A stretch of DNA of 64,000 nt, taken from contig JAJRZS010000074.1 in assembly GCA_024275135.1 (NCBI GenBank), forward strand, positions 1 through 64,000. The letters run 5' to 3'. How positions within the stretch are numbered: the first letter of the stretch is position 1; every line of letters begins with the position of its first letter. The DNA is from Planctomycetota bacterium. Its GTDB lineage: Bacteria > Planctomycetota > UBA1135. The notes beneath the pieces were generated by a model. The model was given only the letters and a program-made list of their open reading frames with translations, was not told where the DNA came from and ran no database searches. Position numbers and translations under genes: made by a program. Positions 27,199 to 35,620 of the stretch are shown piece after piece.

Positions 27199-28184
27199 TG
27201 GAGCAAGCGCAACTTTCTCTGGTCGTTGTTATCCTGAATTACCGCACACCCCAGTTGGTAATCGACTGCCTGCATAGTTTGGATGGTCAGCTGATGCCTT
27301 CTGAAACAGTAATTATAGTGGACAATTATTCTGCTGATGGTTCTGTAGAGACCTTGCGCCAAGCAATCGTTGAAGAAGGTTGGGGCAAGTGGGTGAGGTT
27401 GATTGAGGCTGCGGACAATAGAGGTTTTTCCGCTGGAAATAATCTTGGCATTCTCGCCGTGAACGCGGAGACTTATTTTTTACTCAACAGCGACACTTTG
27501 GTCCGAGAGGGTGCCATGCAGGAATTACGTAGTGCATTGGCGAGCCATCCTGAGGTCGATTTGTTCGCCCCTCGTTTGGAGTGGCCGGATGGCACACCTC
27601 AGATTAGCTCCTTTCGCGACCCTTCCCCGCTAAGCGAACTGGATCGCGCAGCGGCAACGGGGCCCATTTCCAAAATCCTCCGCCCTTGGGCCGTTTCCCC
27701 ACCCCTGCCCAGTCAACCTTGCTCATTCGAATGGGCTTCCTTTGCTGCAATTTTGATTCGCCGCCGCGTGTTTGCCCAAATAGGCTTGATGGATGAGGGC
27801 TATTTCTTGTATTTCGAAGACATTGATTTCTGCCATCGGGCGCGCAAAGCAGGGTTTTCCAGCTTGTATTGGCCTGACGCCCATGTGGTTCACCTGCGGG
27901 GGGGGAGTGGCCCAGTGAAGAGTAGCCAAAAGAGCAAAGGGCGTCTTCCAAGCTATTTTTATGCTTCCCGTAGCCGCTATTTTGCCAAAGTCTATGGCCG
28001 CCTTGGCTTGTTTCTTGCCAATGTCCTGTGGTGTTTGGGGCGAGGCATTTCTCTGCTAAGAGAATTCTTGGGTCGGAAGAACTCCCATCTCTGCGAGAAA
28101 GAGGGCATCGATATATGGCACAATCTCTGGTGTCCCGTCGCCCCCCCAGAGTCATGGCGGGGTACCTTTCCTCCATCCACATGA
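27195..28184 (+). CDS. GT2-family glycosyltransferase (rhamnosyltransferase-like)
   Basis: 329 residues of GT-A fold. The N-terminus VVVILNYRTP and IIVDNYSADGS form the nucleotide-binding half, and LLNSDTLVREGA supplies the DxD-like acidic motif. ADNRGFSAGNNLG and YFEDIDFCHRARKAG are typical of WbbL-like rhamnosyltransferases. Full dTDP-rhamnose synthesis is encoded in the same locus, so rhamnose transfer is a reasonable inference. It is coupled to the polymerase gene by an ATGA overlap and to the sulfotransferase gene downstream in the same way. Confidence 0.9.
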   Translation: MMEQAQLSLVVVILNYRTPQLVIDCLHSLDGQLMPSETVIIVDNYSADGSVETLRQAIVEEGWGKWVRLIEAADNRGFSAGNNLGILAVNAETYFLLNSDTLVREGAMQELRSALASHPEVDLFAPRLEWPDGTPQISSFRDPSPLSELDRAAATGPISKILRPWAVSPPLPSQPCSFEWASFAAILIRRRVFAQIGLMDEGYFLYFEDIDFCHRARKAGFSSLYWPDAHVVHLRGGSGPVKSSQKSKGRLPSYFYASRSRYFAKVYGRLGLFLANVLWCLGRGISLLREFLGRKNSHLCEKEGIDIWHNLWCPVAPPESWRGTFPPST

Positions 28185-29068
28185 TGCGCGAAGCCCGTCC
28201 TGATTTTTTAATCATCGGATCCATGAAGTGTGCTACTAGCACTCTTCATGCGCAACTTGCAGCACAGTCAGGCTTTTGGATGAGTACCCCTAAGGAGCCC
28301 AACTTTTTCAGCGATGATGATCAGTACAGAAGGGGGATGGTTTGGTATCGCAATCTCTTTGCCTCGGCCGAGGCAGGCGATTTGCGAGGGGAGTCGAGTA
28401 CCCACTACACCAAGCTCCCAACCTACCCGCAAACCATTCCACGGCTGCAGAAGGAGCTTGGTGATGCTCCAATGAAGTTTATTTATTTGATGCGACATCC
28501 GGTCGACCGCCTGGTTTCCCACTACATCCACGAATGGAGCCAGGGCGTCCTTTCTGTTGGACTGCATACCGCTGTTTCTCGCTTTCCAGAACTGATGGAA
28601 TATGGATTTTATGCCAAGCAACTAAAGCCGTGGATAGATGGTTTTGGCAAAGACGCTATTTTGCCATTGTTTGTAGATGGATTGCGTGAGCGCCCCCAGG
28701 AGACGCTGGAAAGGGTATGTCGATTTCTCGGTTATTCTGACAATCCAACCTGGATTGAAGAAAAAGCAGCGCAAAATGTCAGTAGTTTGCGCATGAGAAA
28801 ATCTCCGGCCCGCGACAATTTGGCTGCCATTCCGCCGTTGCGATGGTTTCGGCGTACCTTTATTCCAGAATCTTGGCGAGAAAAATTCAAAAGAAGATGG
28901 ATGATGACGGAGCGCCCTCAGCTTGGTGCCGAATTGCGGCGGGAAATCGAGGCTCGCTTTGATCAAGATTTGGCCATACTAGGAGAGTGGCTTGGACTTG
29001 AATTGTGCTGCGAAAACTGGAGTCGAGTTGCTGCGAAAGCCGAGCCACAATGGGTGAAGAATTCGTAA
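28181..29068 (+). CDS. Sulfotransferase (heparan-sulfate-type fold)
   Basis: 295 residues from the ATG overlapping the preceding stop; earlier in-frame starts fall inside the GT2 gene. The 5'-phosphosulfate loop is GSMKCATSTL (about residues 13-22) and the 3'-phosphate site is around RHPVDRLVSHYIHEW (about 107-121), so it should use PAPS to sulfate a sugar hydroxyl. A KEPNFFS motif, frequent in carbohydrate sulfotransferases, is also present. It sits between two glycosyltransferases and is one of three sulfotransferases in the locus. No PAPS-synthesis gene is in the window. Confidence 0.9.
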   Translation: MMREARPDFLIIGSMKCATSTLHAQLAAQSGFWMSTPKEPNFFSDDDQYRRGMVWYRNLFASAEAGDLRGESSTHYTKLPTYPQTIPRLQKELGDAPMKFIYLMRHPVDRLVSHYIHEWSQGVLSVGLHTAVSRFPELMEYGFYAKQLKPWIDGFGKDAILPLFVDGLRERPQETLERVCRFLGYSDNPTWIEEKAAQNVSSLRMRKSPARDNLAAIPPLRWFRRTFIPESWREKFKRRWMMTERPQLGAELRREIEARFDQDLAILGEWLGLELCCENWSRVAAKAEPQWVKNS

Positions 29069-30045
29069 GGGATAATCTTGGGGTAGTTGTTATCGGCCGC
29101 AACGAAGGTGAACGCTTGCTCTGTTGCCTTCGTTCCGTAGGCGTAGGTGAGCGTCCTGTTGTCTATGTAGATTCGGGTAGCGATGACGACAGTGTGAAAG
29201 ATGCTTTGGATTTGGGCGCTGAAGTGGTCAATCTAGATATTTCGATTCCATTCACGGCGGCTAGGGCGCGCAATGCTGGATGGCAAAGGCTGTTGGAGAT
29301 GTGGCCGCAAGTTCAGCTGGTTCAGTTTTTAGATGGCGATTGTGAGTTGGTGGATGGTTGGATTGAAAAATCGAAAAAAGTCATTTTTGAGCAGAGGGTT
29401 GCCGTCGTTTGTGGTCGTCGTCGCGAGAGGTTTCCTAATCGCAATTTCTACCACCGCCTTTGTGATATGGAGTGGGATACCCCTGTTGGAGAGGCTGACG
29501 CCTGTGGCGGGGACGCATTGATGCGAATTGAGGCTTTGCAGCAGGTTGGGGGGTTTGATGATAGCTCGATTGCGGGGGAAGAGCCCGAACTTTGTTTTCG
29601 CTTGCGTCAGGCCGGGTGGAAAATATTACGCATTGATGCAGACATGACGATGCACGATGCCGCAATGTTCAGGCTGCGGCAATGGTGGCAACGCAGTAAA
29701 AGAGCTGGGCATGCTTATGCTGGTAATTATCGGCGTCATAAGCAGGGCAAATTCCGCCTTGCAGAGCTGAAAAGCGCTTGTTTTTGGGGTTTTGGTTTTC
29801 CTTTGTTTGTAATTCTGTCGTCAATTTTTCTTTCTCCCTTGGCTTTGCTTCTCTTTTTTGTTTATCCCTTGCAGGTATTGCGCATTGCTTGGAGAGCCAG
29901 CCTCCAACAGCCGACAATTCCTTGGCGGTACCACTTTTTATATGCATGCAATTGCGTCGGTAGCAAATTTCCTCACGTTGCTGGAATCTTGGACGAGATT
30001 CGTAGCCACCGCAGAGGGTTGGTGCAACTTATTGAGTACAAGTAG
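29050..30045 (+). CDS. GT2-family glycosyltransferase
   Basis: 331 residues from the ATG at 29050, which overlaps the sulfotransferase gene by 19 bases. N-terminal GVVVIGRNEGERL and VYVDSGSDDDSV are GT-A nucleotide-binding motifs, FLDGDCEL is the DxD-type metal site, and GGDALMRIEALQQVGGFD followed by GEEPELCFRLRQAGW is the acceptor-side motif. Two hydrophobic segments near the C-terminus (about 258-295) suggest membrane association. It is the last gene of the plus-strand operon from 24320 and overlaps the 3' end of the convergent GT4 gene by 17 bases. Confidence 0.88.
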   Translation: MGEEFVRDNLGVVVIGRNEGERLLCCLRSVGVGERPVVYVDSGSDDDSVKDALDLGAEVVNLDISIPFTAARARNAGWQRLLEMWPQVQLVQFLDGDCELVDGWIEKSKKVIFEQRVAVVCGRRRERFPNRNFYHRLCDMEWDTPVGEADACGGDALMRIEALQQVGGFDDSSIAGEEPELCFRLRQAGWKILRIDADMTMHDAAMFRLRQWWQRSKRAGHAYAGNYRRHKQGKFRLAELKSACFWGFGFPLFVILSSIFLSPLALLLFFVYPLQVLRIAWRASLQQPTIPWRYHFLYACNCVGSKFPHVAGILDEIRSHRRGLVQLIEYK

Positions 30046-31243
30046 CTCCATATTTTTTGAAAAGAGTGGCCAGCCGTTGTGCCGACTCCTCAATATGGTG
30101 CCTTTCTTTAGCACGGAGCGCTGCTGCATCAGCCATCAGTTGTAATTCTTCTGCGGATGCGTGCAAGGCCTTTGCAATGGCATTGGCAAAGGCCAAGGCG
30201 TCTCCGGTGGGTACTAGCCAGCCCTCGACGCCATCCCGAACCAATTCTGGAATGGCGGCAATGAAGGTGGAGATGACTGGCCGATGCAGAGCCATGGCCT
30301 CCATAATCACCACCGGAAGCCCTTCTGCGCAACTAGGGAGGACAAAGGCTCGGCATTGGTGCAGAAGCTCTTTGACCCGTTGCCCATCGACAGTTCCGTG
30401 CAAACTAACGCAGTTTTGCAGCCGGTGTTCTTGAACGAACTGTTCAACATCCTTTTTCAGCGTGCCGTCGCCAATGATGTCCAGATGAAAATCTTCACCC
30501 CGCTCCGCAAGAATGGCTGCGGCTTGGAGAAGAATCAAAGGTTGTTTTTCTTGGCACAACCGGCCGACAAAAAGGAAGCGATTTCCTTGTGGGGGAGTGC
30601 ACTTTAGCTGGAAAAAGCTAGGGTCGAGCCCACAGTGAATAATGTGGATGCGTGAATGCGTTTGTGGTGGGGCAAAAAGTTGAAGCTGGCTGCGCCCGAA
30701 GTGGCTAATGGCAGCAACAAACCTAGCGGCAGCCACCTTTTCTCCTAGTTTCAAGGACAGCGCTCGATAATATTCTTCTGAGCCGTGAGCAGTAAAGCTA
30801 TAGCCAGGGCCACCCATCGCTTGCAAAATCATGCAAACCAGGGGGGGGTTGGTTGAGAAGTGAGCATGAACATGATCAATCTTTTCCCGCTCGCAAATCG
30901 CATAAAGTGCACAGGCCTCAGCAAAATAGGCAAGGTGGTAGCCAAGGCTTTTTTCCGCACCACGAGCGAGTCGGAGGCTTTGCCGGAGGCCACGAAAAAA
31001 ACGGAGGGGATGCCGGAAAAGCATCTTCAAGAGGGGGCCAAGTAGGCTAAAAGCTCCCCGCTGCAGAAGAAAAATCGTTTTCTTAGACTCTTCCTGGTCT
31101 GCAGGTTCCACATAGTCGGCATCTGCAGGGCGAATGGAAACGCGAAGCACGTCAATACCCTGAGATTCCACGGCAAGAATCTCTCTCCGCACAAAGGTGT
31201 GACTATTTTTGGGGTATTGATTAACCAGGTAGAGAACCTTCAT
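30029..31243 (-). CDS. GT4-family glycosyltransferase
   Basis: 404 residues from the ATG at 31243. MKVLYLVNQYPKNSHTFVRRE is a typical GT-B N-terminus; DHVHAHF and TAHGSEEYY follow. The C-terminal half has FVGRLCQEKQPLILL and EGLPVVIMEAMA, the EX7E retaining-GT motif. An in-frame start 198 bases upstream lies inside the divergent gene and was rejected. The protein resembles colanic-acid WcaL-type enzymes that act early in repeat-unit assembly. It is monocistronic and divergent from the processive-type GT2. Confidence 0.9.
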   Translation of the reverse strand: MKVLYLVNQYPKNSHTFVRREILAVESQGIDVLRVSIRPADADYVEPADQEESKKTIFLLQRGAFSLLGPLLKMLFRHPLRFFRGLRQSLRLARGAEKSLGYHLAYFAEACALYAICEREKIDHVHAHFSTNPPLVCMILQAMGGPGYSFTAHGSEEYYRALSLKLGEKVAAARFVAAISHFGRSQLQLFAPPQTHSRIHIIHCGLDPSFFQLKCTPPQGNRFLFVGRLCQEKQPLILLQAAAILAERGEDFHLDIIGDGTLKKDVEQFVQEHRLQNCVSLHGTVDGQRVKELLHQCRAFVLPSCAEGLPVVIMEAMALHRPVISTFIAAIPELVRDGVEGWLVPTGDALAFANAIAKALHASAEELQLMADAAALRAKERHHIEESAQRLATLFKKYGATCTQ

Positions 31244-31309
31244 GAATCTTGGCAAGCAGAGAGGGGGCTTCTTCGCCGGAATGGCTCTCGTAGAATATCG
31301 GTGCTCGCA

Positions 31310-32461
31310 ATGGGTTTCTTGGCTCAATTCACTTTCTGGGGCGGAGTCGCCTTGTGCTTCCCCTGTGTTTTCCTCCTGTTGGAGGTGATGGTTGGATTGT
31401 GGCCACGACGCCAGAAGCGAACCGTCTCGGTGGATGCCCATTCCTCAGTACTCTTAATCCCCGCCCATAATGAGGAGGCCGGAATTGAGGCGATGCTTTC
31501 GAAACTCCTGGAAGCGCAGAATTCCGAGGTCAAAATTTTGATCATTGCAGATAATTGCTCTGATCAAACAGCCACCATTGCCCAAAAATTGGGTGTTGAA
31601 GTATGGGAACGGGAAGATAAAGAAAAACGAGGTAAACCATGGGCCTTGCATTGGGCCCTTTCTCGCCTGGCGAAAAACCCTCCCGCTGCCGTGGTGTGTG
31701 TGGATGCCGATTGGTGGTTGGCTCGTGGAAATGCAGCCGATTTAGCAACTTCGGCAAGTGCGCATCAACGGCCCGTGCAAGCACTCAATCTGATGGAGGG
31801 GGGCGGACTGCGGGGATTTGCCTTTCGTTTTCGCAACGAGGCTAGATTGTGCGGTTTGGCCAATCTGGGGGCGCCCTGTCAGCTCAACGGCACTGGATTT
31901 GCCATGCCGTGGACACTTGTTGAAAAACATCCAATTCCCGTCGGCGAGTTAGCCGAGGACGCTTCTTGGGGATGGGCCCTTACCATGAAAGGCGTCGGCC
32001 CCGTACTGATGCCGAATGTCGAAGTGCGCAGTCATCCGCCTGCCGGAGGGCAGGGAGTCCAGACCCAATTGCGGAGGTGGGAACATGGCGTGATGTCGGC
32101 AACTCTCCGGCATCTGCCAAAACTCCTAGTTTCGGCCTTAATCCCTCCTCGACTTGGTCGCATTTTTCATCTTGCCGACATTTGCGTGCCCCCTTTGGCA
32201 TTGCTGACCATTCTGTGCTTTATTTTTACTGTCATGGATGGTTTCAGCCACGATTGGAGACTGAGCTGGCCTTTTGTCGTGGCCTGGCCGAGTTTGCTGT
32301 TGGCGGTATTGATAGGCTGGTTTCGCTATGGGCGCGAGACTGTTCCTTTTAGCAAACTTTTGCTCGCTCCTGTTTATGCCATGGGGAAAGTTGGTATCTA
32401 CACTTCCTTTTTGTTCCGACGTGAGAAAGGTTGGAAACGTACAGAAAGGGAGGAATCTTAA
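31310..32461 (+). CDS. GT2 glycosyltransferase of processive (cellulose/hyaluronan synthase-like) type
   Basis: 383 residues from ATG 31310 (a GTG three codons upstream is also possible). An N-terminal membrane helix is followed by LLIPAHNEEAGIE, VDADWWL (metal-binding acidic pair), LAEDASWGW (catalytic Asp/Glu) and QLRRWEHG, a QxxRW-like motif. Two or three C-terminal helices complete the synthase-like layout. The motif set fits membrane-embedded GT2 enzymes, though the protein is short for a full polymer synthase. It lies alone on the plus strand between minus-strand genes and converges on the next GT2 with a 4-base overlap. Confidence 0.87.
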   Translation: MGFLAQFTFWGGVALCFPCVFLLLEVMVGLWPRRQKRTVSVDAHSSVLLIPAHNEEAGIEAMLSKLLEAQNSEVKILIIADNCSDQTATIAQKLGVEVWEREDKEKRGKPWALHWALSRLAKNPPAAVVCVDADWWLARGNAADLATSASAHQRPVQALNLMEGGGLRGFAFRFRNEARLCGLANLGAPCQLNGTGFAMPWTLVEKHPIPVGELAEDASWGWALTMKGVGPVLMPNVEVRSHPPAGGQGVQTQLRRWEHGVMSATLRHLPKLLVSALIPPRLGRIFHLADICVPPLALLTILCFIFTVMDGFSHDWRLSWPFVVAWPSLLLAVLIGWFRYGRETVPFSKLLLAPVYAMGKVGIYTSFLFRREKGWKRTEREES

Positions 32462-33429
32462 TCCCAGCGCTTGCCGAGTAGATTAAAGCGCACAAAATCA
32501 CGAAGGAAGCGCGGATGGTCTTCGCTGGGCTGCTTGCGAATCCAGGCGCGTAGTTGCCAAAAGCTGCGACCCAGCGCAAAGACCAAATCACAGCAACAGA
32601 CATAAAATGCAGAGTGGTATTTGCGCAGATAATGCCGCCGTGATTGAAACCAACAAATGGGCATTGGCAGTGGTGGGCGGCCATCAAGAACAATGCCCGT
32701 TGAGCCACCAGCCCAGTGCATTATGACAGCAGATGGAACGTACCAGGTTTGCAAGCCATGCCTGGATGCACGATGGCACAAGTCGGTTTCTTCAAAGTAA
32801 AGAAAAAAATCTTCGTCAAATAGGCCAATCGTTGCCAATACTTCTCGGCGAATAAACATACAACCTCCAGATATCCAATCACATTGCTTTGGGTGCGTGC
32901 TAGGCTTGGGTGCGATAAGCCAGCGGTGAAAAATTTTGTCGAAGAAACGGACGCGAAAGCCGGCCAGGAAATCGCTTCCTAAGGACGGGAATCGAAACGC
33001 GCTTGGATCAACCTGGCCAGGTGTGCTTTCGGTACGAGGCCCAAGGATGGATGCTTGCGGGTTTTTCTGCATAAAGTCGAGGAGTGCACCCACGGCGCCT
33101 GGACGCACTTCCGTATCCGGATTGATGAGTAAATAAAAATCAGCTGGCTCATTGCTTGCAAGATTGGCTTCAAGGGCAACATTATTGCCAGCACCGAATC
33201 CGTCATTTTTGGGATGGGCGGTGATTTGTACCCAGTCATGCCAATTTTTTTTCTTTACAAGTTCTTGCAGATTCTGGGCGGATCCATCTGGTGAACAATT
33301 GTCGACCACATGAATTTTCAAATGCGGGTGCAACAGTTTTTCCTTAGCCAGGGACTCCAAGCACTTCTGGCAAAAGTCAAAAGAGTTGTAGTTGACAATA
33401 ACGACAAGAATTTTGGCATCCCTAGTCAT
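32458..33429 (-). CDS. GT2-family glycosyltransferase (rhamnosyltransferase-like)
   Basis: 323 residues. Motifs are LVVIVNYNSFD, HVVDNCSPDGS, KNDGFGAGNNVALEAN, LINPDTEV (DxD-like) and YFEETDLCHRASRHG. It is organised like the enzyme encoded at 27195-28184 and may add the same class of sugar. It is the promoter-distal gene of the long minus-strand operon that begins near 44368; its ATG overlaps the acyltransferase stop (ATGA). Confidence 0.9.
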   Translation of the reverse strand: MTRDAKILVVIVNYNSFDFCQKCLESLAKEKLLHPHLKIHVVDNCSPDGSAQNLQELVKKKNWHDWVQITAHPKNDGFGAGNNVALEANLASNEPADFYLLINPDTEVRPGAVGALLDFMQKNPQASILGPRTESTPGQVDPSAFRFPSLGSDFLAGFRVRFFDKIFHRWLIAPKPSTHPKQCDWISGGCMFIRREVLATIGLFDEDFFLYFEETDLCHRASRHGLQTWYVPSAVIMHWAGGSTGIVLDGRPPLPMPICWFQSRRHYLRKYHSAFYVCCCDLVFALGRSFWQLRAWIRKQPSEDHPRFLRDFVRFNLLGKRWD

Positions 33430-34511
33430 CTTGAAAACCGTTTTTTCAGTTTCAAAACCGGGCTCTCGAAAAAGCGGAAGCTAATCTCAGCTACTAGGAA
33501 GGTGAGGGCTGTTGTCAGCAGGAAGGTTGCAAAAGGGTTTTCCAGATGAATAAGGCCGAGAGCTTTTACTGCCAACCCGACAAGGAAAATATGAAACAAA
33601 TACATCCCGTAACTGACCATTCCAATCTTCCTCAGCAGATGCATGCGGAGGAATTTTTTGAGATGATGATTTTCCGTGCAAACAACACTGGCAAGAAGAC
33701 CTGCCATGGATAGCTGGATGCCGAGACGCAATGCTCCTGAAATATCTGCAGCGGGGACATTGCAGAGCACGCAAACAAGCAATAAGTGAAAGCCAGGGCT
33801 GTACTTTTTGCCGAATAGGTTGTGCAAAATCCGAAACCATTTTTCTTGATGCAAAAGATGAGCGAGAAAAACACCTAAGCAAATAGGGGTGAACGTGGTT
33901 TGCAGGATAGGCAGGGCGTTTGCGGCTTCCCCAAATATTTCTTCCAACCAAGAATCGAGCACTCCAAAATTGACTAGTTGGCAGAATGCAATTGCAATGG
34001 TCAGAATGGGCAGAGCAAGTCGTTTCAGGAAGCGCTCTACCGGAGGCCAAAAAAGGTAAAATTGCTCCTCGGTTGCTAGGGACCAGGTGATTCCAAAGAC
34101 CGAAGCATCAATCCAATTGGAAGTGTAGGTAGCATGATAGGGGAGTTCGGAGAAAAAATCTGGGGCGGTTTCTGCACCGGGAGTTAACAGATAGAGGGTG
34201 GTAAGGCTGGCGAGCACGGCATAGTAAACCGGAAAAATCCGTAGTGTGCGGCGAGCGTAAAAATTTTTCAAAGAGATAGAGCCACAGCGTTGGCGTTCGC
34301 GCAGTAACAAAGTGACGATGAGAAAGCCACTGAGCACGAAAAACATATCGACGCCGAGGAATCCTCGGCCAAGCATTGGCAAAGAAAAGGTAGAGGCGGG
34401 GACTGTGTGGTGCCAAATGACAGCAAGGATGCTGAGTGCGCGTATGCCGTCTAGAGTGCCAAATATGCGCCGTTGTTGGTAACAAGCAAACGGAGAAGGA
34501 TTGTTAGTCAT
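33426..34511 (-). CDS. Acyltransferase 3 family membrane protein (OafA-like)
   Basis: 361 residues with about 10 predicted membrane helices. It opens with the family signature FGTLDGIRALSILAVIWHH (the His thought to be catalytic), then FFVLSGFLIVTLLLRER and the R-rich FYARRTLRIFPVYY. It probably O-acetylates or otherwise O-acylates the polysaccharide or its lipid-linked unit. No C-terminal SGNH domain is present. It is coupled at both ends by 4-base overlaps, to wecB upstream and the GT2 gene downstream. Confidence 0.92.
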   Translation of the reverse strand: MTNNPSPFACYQQRRIFGTLDGIRALSILAVIWHHTVPASTFSLPMLGRGFLGVDMFFVLSGFLIVTLLLRERQRCGSISLKNFYARRTLRIFPVYYAVLASLTTLYLLTPGAETAPDFFSELPYHATYTSNWIDASVFGITWSLATEEQFYLFWPPVERFLKRLALPILTIAIAFCQLVNFGVLDSWLEEIFGEAANALPILQTTFTPICLGVFLAHLLHQEKWFRILHNLFGKKYSPGFHLLLVCVLCNVPAADISGALRLGIQLSMAGLLASVVCTENHHLKKFLRMHLLRKIGMVSYGMYLFHIFLVGLAVKALGLIHLENPFATFLLTTALTFLVAEISFRFFESPVLKLKKRFSR

Positions 34512-35620
34512 GCCAGTTCTTGCTGTAGGATTTCGAGAATCCTGTACGCGGCTTGTCCGTCTCCAAAGGGGTTTTGGGCATGGCTCATTTTCTCATATAT
34601 CGTCGTATTTTCGAGTAGAGATTTAGCGGCTTCAAAAATCTCTTCGCTATTTGTGCCGACAAGTTTGGCGTTTCCGGATTCAACGGCCTCCATTCGCTCG
34701 GTCTTTTTGCGCAAAACTAAAACGGGGCGCCCCAAGCTAGGTGCCTCTTCCTGAACACCTCCTGAATCAGTCAGGATAATAGTGCTCCGAATCATGGCTG
34801 CAAGAAAAGGAAGGTAGCCCAGGGGAGGGCTGAGCTCCACTCGTGTGTGATTCCCCAGCATGCCTGAAACCACTTGGCTCACAGCAGGATTAGGATGTAC
34901 TGGGCAAAAGACCTTCAATGTAGGGAAAGTTTGTAAGAGGCGAAGAATGCCTTGGCAAATCGATTCCATCGGCTGCCCAAAACTCTCCCGTCGATGGCAA
35001 GTAAGCAGGAGAGTGGGGGAAGCAGCTTGGGGTTGAATGGATTTGAGGTCGGGATGCTGATTCAGGGCTAGAAACAAGGCATCGATGCCGGTATTTCCAG
35101 TGACCCAACAACGCTCCGAAGAATATCCTTCTTCAAGAAGATTCTCCCAAGCAGCTGTGGTTGGTGCAAAATGAAAATTAGCTAAGCGGCTGACCAAAAC
35201 TCGATTGGTTTCCTCGGGCCAAGGGTTTTGTTGGTCAAAACTGCGCAAGCCAGCCTCGACATGGGCGACTGGAATTCTCCGATAGTAACCAACAAGGCTT
35301 GCTGCCAGCGTTGTCATGGTATCTCCCTGCACCAGAATGCAATTAGGAAAAAAACTGTCTACATGTGGTCCAAGGCTACTTAGAATTCTGGCTAGAACCT
35401 CGGTAGGACGCTGACGCTCCTGCATCGTATGAAGATCGACATCCGGAGAGATTTGAAAATCCTGCCACACGGAATCCAATAAATCTTGATGTTGGCCAGA
35501 GCTGCAAAAGCAAACTGAAAACAGTTCACCACGCTCTCTGGCGGCCTTGACGATGGGGATAAGTTTGATGGCTTCAGGCCGAGTGCCGACAATCACGAGG
35601 AGGCGAATAGGAGTGGTCAT
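34508..35620 (-). CDS. wecB: UDP-N-acetylglucosamine 2-epimerase (non-hydrolysing)
   Basis: 370 residues, normal family length. Diagnostic segments are LVIVGTRPEAIKL at the N-terminus, LVQGDTMTTLAASL, VAHVEAGLRSFD, LVTCHRRESFG-like LLTCHRRESFG, and TDSGGVQEEAPSLG with RKKTERMEAVESG near the C-terminus. It interconverts UDP-GlcNAc and UDP-ManNAc in the cytoplasm, supplying the probable donor for the CpsF/WecG-like transferase in the locus. It lies inside the minus-strand operon, overlapping both neighbours by 4 bases. Confidence 0.95.
   Translation of the reverse strand: MTTPIRLLVIVGTRPEAIKLIPIVKAARERGELFSVCFCSSGQHQDLLDSVWQDFQISPDVDLHTMQERQRPTEVLARILSSLGPHVDSFFPNCILVQGDTMTTLAASLVGYYRRIPVAHVEAGLRSFDQQNPWPEETNRVLVSRLANFHFAPTTAAWENLLEEGYSSERCWVTGNTGIDALFLALNQHPDLKSIQPQAASPTLLLTCHRRESFGQPMESICQGILRLLQTFPTLKVFCPVHPNPAVSQVVSGMLGNHTRVELSPPLGYLPFLAAMIRSTIILTDSGGVQEEAPSLGRPVLVLRKKTERMEAVESGNAKLVGTNSEEIFEAAKSLLENTTIYEKMSHAQNPFGDGQAAYRILEILQQELA

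Noticed and set aside
31244-31441. N-terminal extension of the GT4 transferase up to 31441
   Set aside because: It is antisense to the divergent GT2 gene; the GT-B fold begins exactly at the ATG at 31243.
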